Shown here one piece after another: positions 62,206-64,000 of a DNA stretch of 64,000 nt. The DNA comes from Streptomyces sp. NBC_00239 (GTDB lineage Bacteria > Actinomycetota > Actinomycetes > Streptomycetales > Streptomycetaceae). The stretch spans positions 248,001 through 312,000 of the forward strand of contig NZ_CP108095.1 of NCBI RefSeq assembly GCF_036194065.1. Reading direction: 5' to 3'. The translations under genes were made by a program, and so were the position numbers. Within the stretch, counting starts at the first letter, position 1. Each line of letters opens with the position of its first letter. Below the pieces are notes generated by a model. It searched no databases and was not told the origin of the DNA. It saw nothing but the letters and a program-made list of their open reading frames with translations.

Positions 62206-63837
62206 ATGCACACCCATCACACCACTTCCATACGCATGCGGCGGATCGTCACACGGGGCCTGGTGACCGCCACCGCCCTCGCCGCCGTCACCGGCGCCGT
62301 CGCGCCGAGCGCGGTCGCCGACCACACCCCCGGGGCCGCGGCATCGGACGCCGTGGCCCGCGCCGCGGGCATCGGGACGACCGATGTCCAGCGCGTCGAG
62401 GCCGCGGCCGTGGTCCGTCTCGACCCGGCCCCCGACCTGCTCCTGCTCAGCGACTACGACTTCATCCACGCGCTGTGGCAGAAGGCCAGCGACACGGGTG
62501 AGAAGCTGGAGGCGGTGCGCACCGCCTCCGAAAGGGCGATGGCCAGCACCTCGGCCGAGGACCACGTGCGGTTCATCGTCTCCGGCATCCACGAGGCGTA
62601 CAGGCTCGACCAGCAGCGCGAGCGGGACAAGGCCGAGGCCGAGCGGGCGGCCAGGCTGGCCAAGTCCCAAGTCCTGCTTGTCATCGGCATCCCCAGCACC
62701 CCGGAGCTGCTGGCCCTCGCCGACGACAACTTCGTCCGGTCCGTCGCCAAGCACGCGGCCTCCGGCCCCGAGGTACGGGCCGCGGCGCTGAAGGCGCTGC
62801 TCGGCGAGCCCGCGGACTGGCGGGAGTTCATCCTCAACGGCGCCCGCGAGGCCCACAAGCGGGACGTCGCCAACGAGCTGAAGGAACTGGAGGAGAAGAA
62901 TCGTAAGGAGGCCGAACGCCTCAAGGAACTCGCGGCCCGGAAGAACGCCGCGGCCCTCTTCCGCCTTACGCCCTCCCAGGCCATGCTCGAGCTGAGCGAC
63001 GACAATTTCATCCGCGAGTTGCTGCGCCTCTCCCCCGCCGACCTCCAGGGGACCGAGCTCTACGCGGAAGGGCAGCGCGCCACCCTCAGCTCCGACCCCG
63101 GCGCGTGGAAGGCCTACATCCACACCGGTGCCGAGGCCGCGTACAAGCTCGATGCCGAGAACCGGCGCAAGAAGCTCGCGGCGGCGAACCGCAAGCTCGC
63201 CCTGCAGATCCAGGCCGCCGCGCAGAAGAGCGGGGTCAACCCCAATCTGGCCGAGGCAGCCATGAAGGCGCTGGCCGGCAGCGATGAGGACGTCGCGCTG
63301 TTCCTCAAGCCGGACACCCAGGAGCTGCTCAAGCGCCAGTCCCTCAGGGTGCGGGACGGCGTGGAGTACGCCCGCCAGGCCGGCACGGACGGCGGCAGGG
63401 CGGTCCTGAGCCGCCTCTCGGGCAGCAGCTCGCTGAACGACCGTCAGGACGCCACCTGGGTTGTCGTGCCTTCCCTTGCGAGCGAGCCCGGCTGCTACTC
63501 CTTCGAGTCCGTGCGCAGGCCCGGCTACTACCTCAGGAGCGGCGAGGTCGAACAGGGCGCGCTGCGGGTGGAGATCGCCGCCGACGACCGAAGCGAAGCA
63601 TTCCGTAAGAGTGCCAACTGGTGCGTCCGCCAGCCCCCCGTGCTCCCCGAGAACGGCGGAGTGTCCTTCACGCAGGCCACCGACATGGGCCTGAAGTGGC
63701 TGTCGCCCACGACCCGGGACGTCTTCGCCCGCTCCGACTTCAAGTTCCCCGCGACCGGCTTCGGATCGGGTGGAAACACCGGCACGCCGAAGGTCCGCCT
63801 GGCGGTCTGGACCATGTCCCCGCCACTGGCCCCCTGA
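62206..63837 (+). CDS. Secreted ALF-repeat protein with AbfB-like C-terminal domain
   Basis: A 543-aa exported protein. The signal peptide ends at about residue 38 (PSAVADH). The middle has three degenerate repeats of the ALF type (short Ala/Leu-rich repeats known from Streptomyces exported proteins): each has a DDNF or DYDF core, a segment like DWREFILNG and an ending like AREAHKRD; they are separated by charged coiled-coil stretches (KELEEKNRKEAERLKELA). The last 140 residues (GCYSFESVRRPGYYLRSG and later DMGLKWL) resemble the AbfB/CBM42 trefoil that binds arabinofuranose side chains. The ATG at 62206 has AGAGGAG at 14 bases. Binding of arabinan or arabinoxylan is possible; no enzyme domain is seen. 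Confidence 0.78.
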   Translation: MHTHHTTSIRMRRIVTRGLVTATALAAVTGAVAPSAVADHTPGAAASDAVARAAGIGTTDVQRVEAAAVVRLDPAPDLLLLSDYDFIHALWQKASDTGEKLEAVRTASERAMASTSAEDHVRFIVSGIHEAYRLDQQRERDKAEAERAARLAKSQVLLVIGIPSTPELLALADDNFVRSVAKHAASGPEVRAAALKALLGEPADWREFILNGAREAHKRDVANELKELEEKNRKEAERLKELAARKNAAALFRLTPSQAMLELSDDNFIRELLRLSPADLQGTELYAEGQRATLSSDPGAWKAYIHTGAEAAYKLDAENRRKKLAAANRKLALQIQAAAQKSGVNPNLAEAAMKALAGSDEDVALFLKPDTQELLKRQSLRVRDGVEYARQAGTDGGRAVLSRLSGSSSLNDRQDATWVVVPSLASEPGCYSFESVRRPGYYLRSGEVEQGALRVEIAADDRSEAFRKSANWCVRQPPVLPENGGVSFTQATDMGLKWLSPTTRDVFARSDFKFPATGFGSGGNTGTPKVRLAVWTMSPPLAP

Positions 63838-63902
63838 CCTCCTGTCCCCCGCCCGTCCCCGCTGACGCGCACAGTCTCCCCCCACACGCCGGCCGACCGG
63901 CA

Positions 63903-63940
63903 GGAAGGGTCCGCTGGAATCACTTCCAGCGGGCCCTTCC
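63903..63940. terminator. Terminator after the ALF-repeat gene
   Basis: GGAAGGGTCCGCTGGAA (63903-63919) pairs with TTCCAGCGGGCCCTTCC (63924-63940) around TCAC, 17 pairs with one G-T wobble. Confidence 0.85.
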
Positions 63941-64000
63941 CGATGCCCGGCGCGCCCACTCCGCCTCGCCCGGCTACAGGCACCGTGCAATGGTGCAGCG

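Overview
The window is chromosomal DNA of an actinomycete, almost certainly Streptomyces. It has very high GC with strong third-position GC bias, many GTG and TTG starts, and ATGA/GTGA overlaps. It carries a complete cebR-cebEFG-bglC cellobiose locus of the Streptomyces type, CebR boxes (TGGGAGCGCTCCCA), and a GH10-CBM13 xylanase of the XlnA type. Most of the first 53 kb is a lignocellulose-degradation region in which secreted hydrolases, sugar importers, pentose catabolism and regulators sit side by side.

Layout. 0-5 kb: GH3 (5' end outside the window), GH43 and the secreted GH10-CBM13 xylanase, with CGAAA-N3-TTTCG palindromes in front of the xylanase. 5.2-11.6 kb: an arsenic-resistance island with two ArsR regulators, two flavoproteins, an MFS exporter, an aquaporin, an ArsN-like acetyltransferase and arsenate reductase; no ArsB or Acr3 pump is visible. 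11.7-14.3 kb: CebR-controlled GH9 cellulase. 14.6-27.2 kb: L-arabinose module (araD, LacI regulator, galM, a YtfQRT-YjfF-type ABC importer, araB, araA), cut by a decayed IS200/IS605-type tnpB element between araD and the regulator. 27.3-32.6 kb: divergent GH48 and GH6 cellobiohydrolases, each behind a CebR box. 32.7-39.1 kb: cebR, cebEFG and bglC. 39.2-47.5 kb: xylose module (ROK repressor, xylB, xylA, xylFGH). 47.6-52.9 kb: expansin-like protein, a SigE-family sigma factor translationally coupled to a membrane protein with an extracellular domain, and a GH74 xyloglucanase.

The genes form a chain. Secreted GH10, GH43, GH3, GH9, GH48, GH6, GH74 and the expansin attack xylan, cellulose and xyloglucan. 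Cello-oligosaccharides enter by CebEFG, which has no local ATPase and probably uses MsiK encoded elsewhere, and are cut by BglC. Arabinose and xylose enter by their own ABC systems and reach the pentose-phosphate pathway through AraA/AraB/AraD and XylA/XylB. CebR boxes tie GH9, GH48, GH6, cebR, cebE and weakly bglC into one cellobiose-responsive regulon. A different palindrome family (TGTGAGCGYTAACA) lies in front of the arabinose regulator, the arabinose transporter, araB and xylFGH, suggesting a shared pentose circuit.

53-64 kb is different in character. It holds a papain-like secreted protease with a membrane-anchored partner, then a decay zone (truncated HAD phosphatase, IS transposase tail, truncated alpha/beta hydrolase, SUKH-like remnant) mixed with an SDR and small hypotheticals, an AAA+ ATPase coupled to a TPR membrane protein, and a secreted ALF-repeat protein with an AbfB-like end. 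No tRNA, rRNA, CRISPR array or natural-product cluster was seen.
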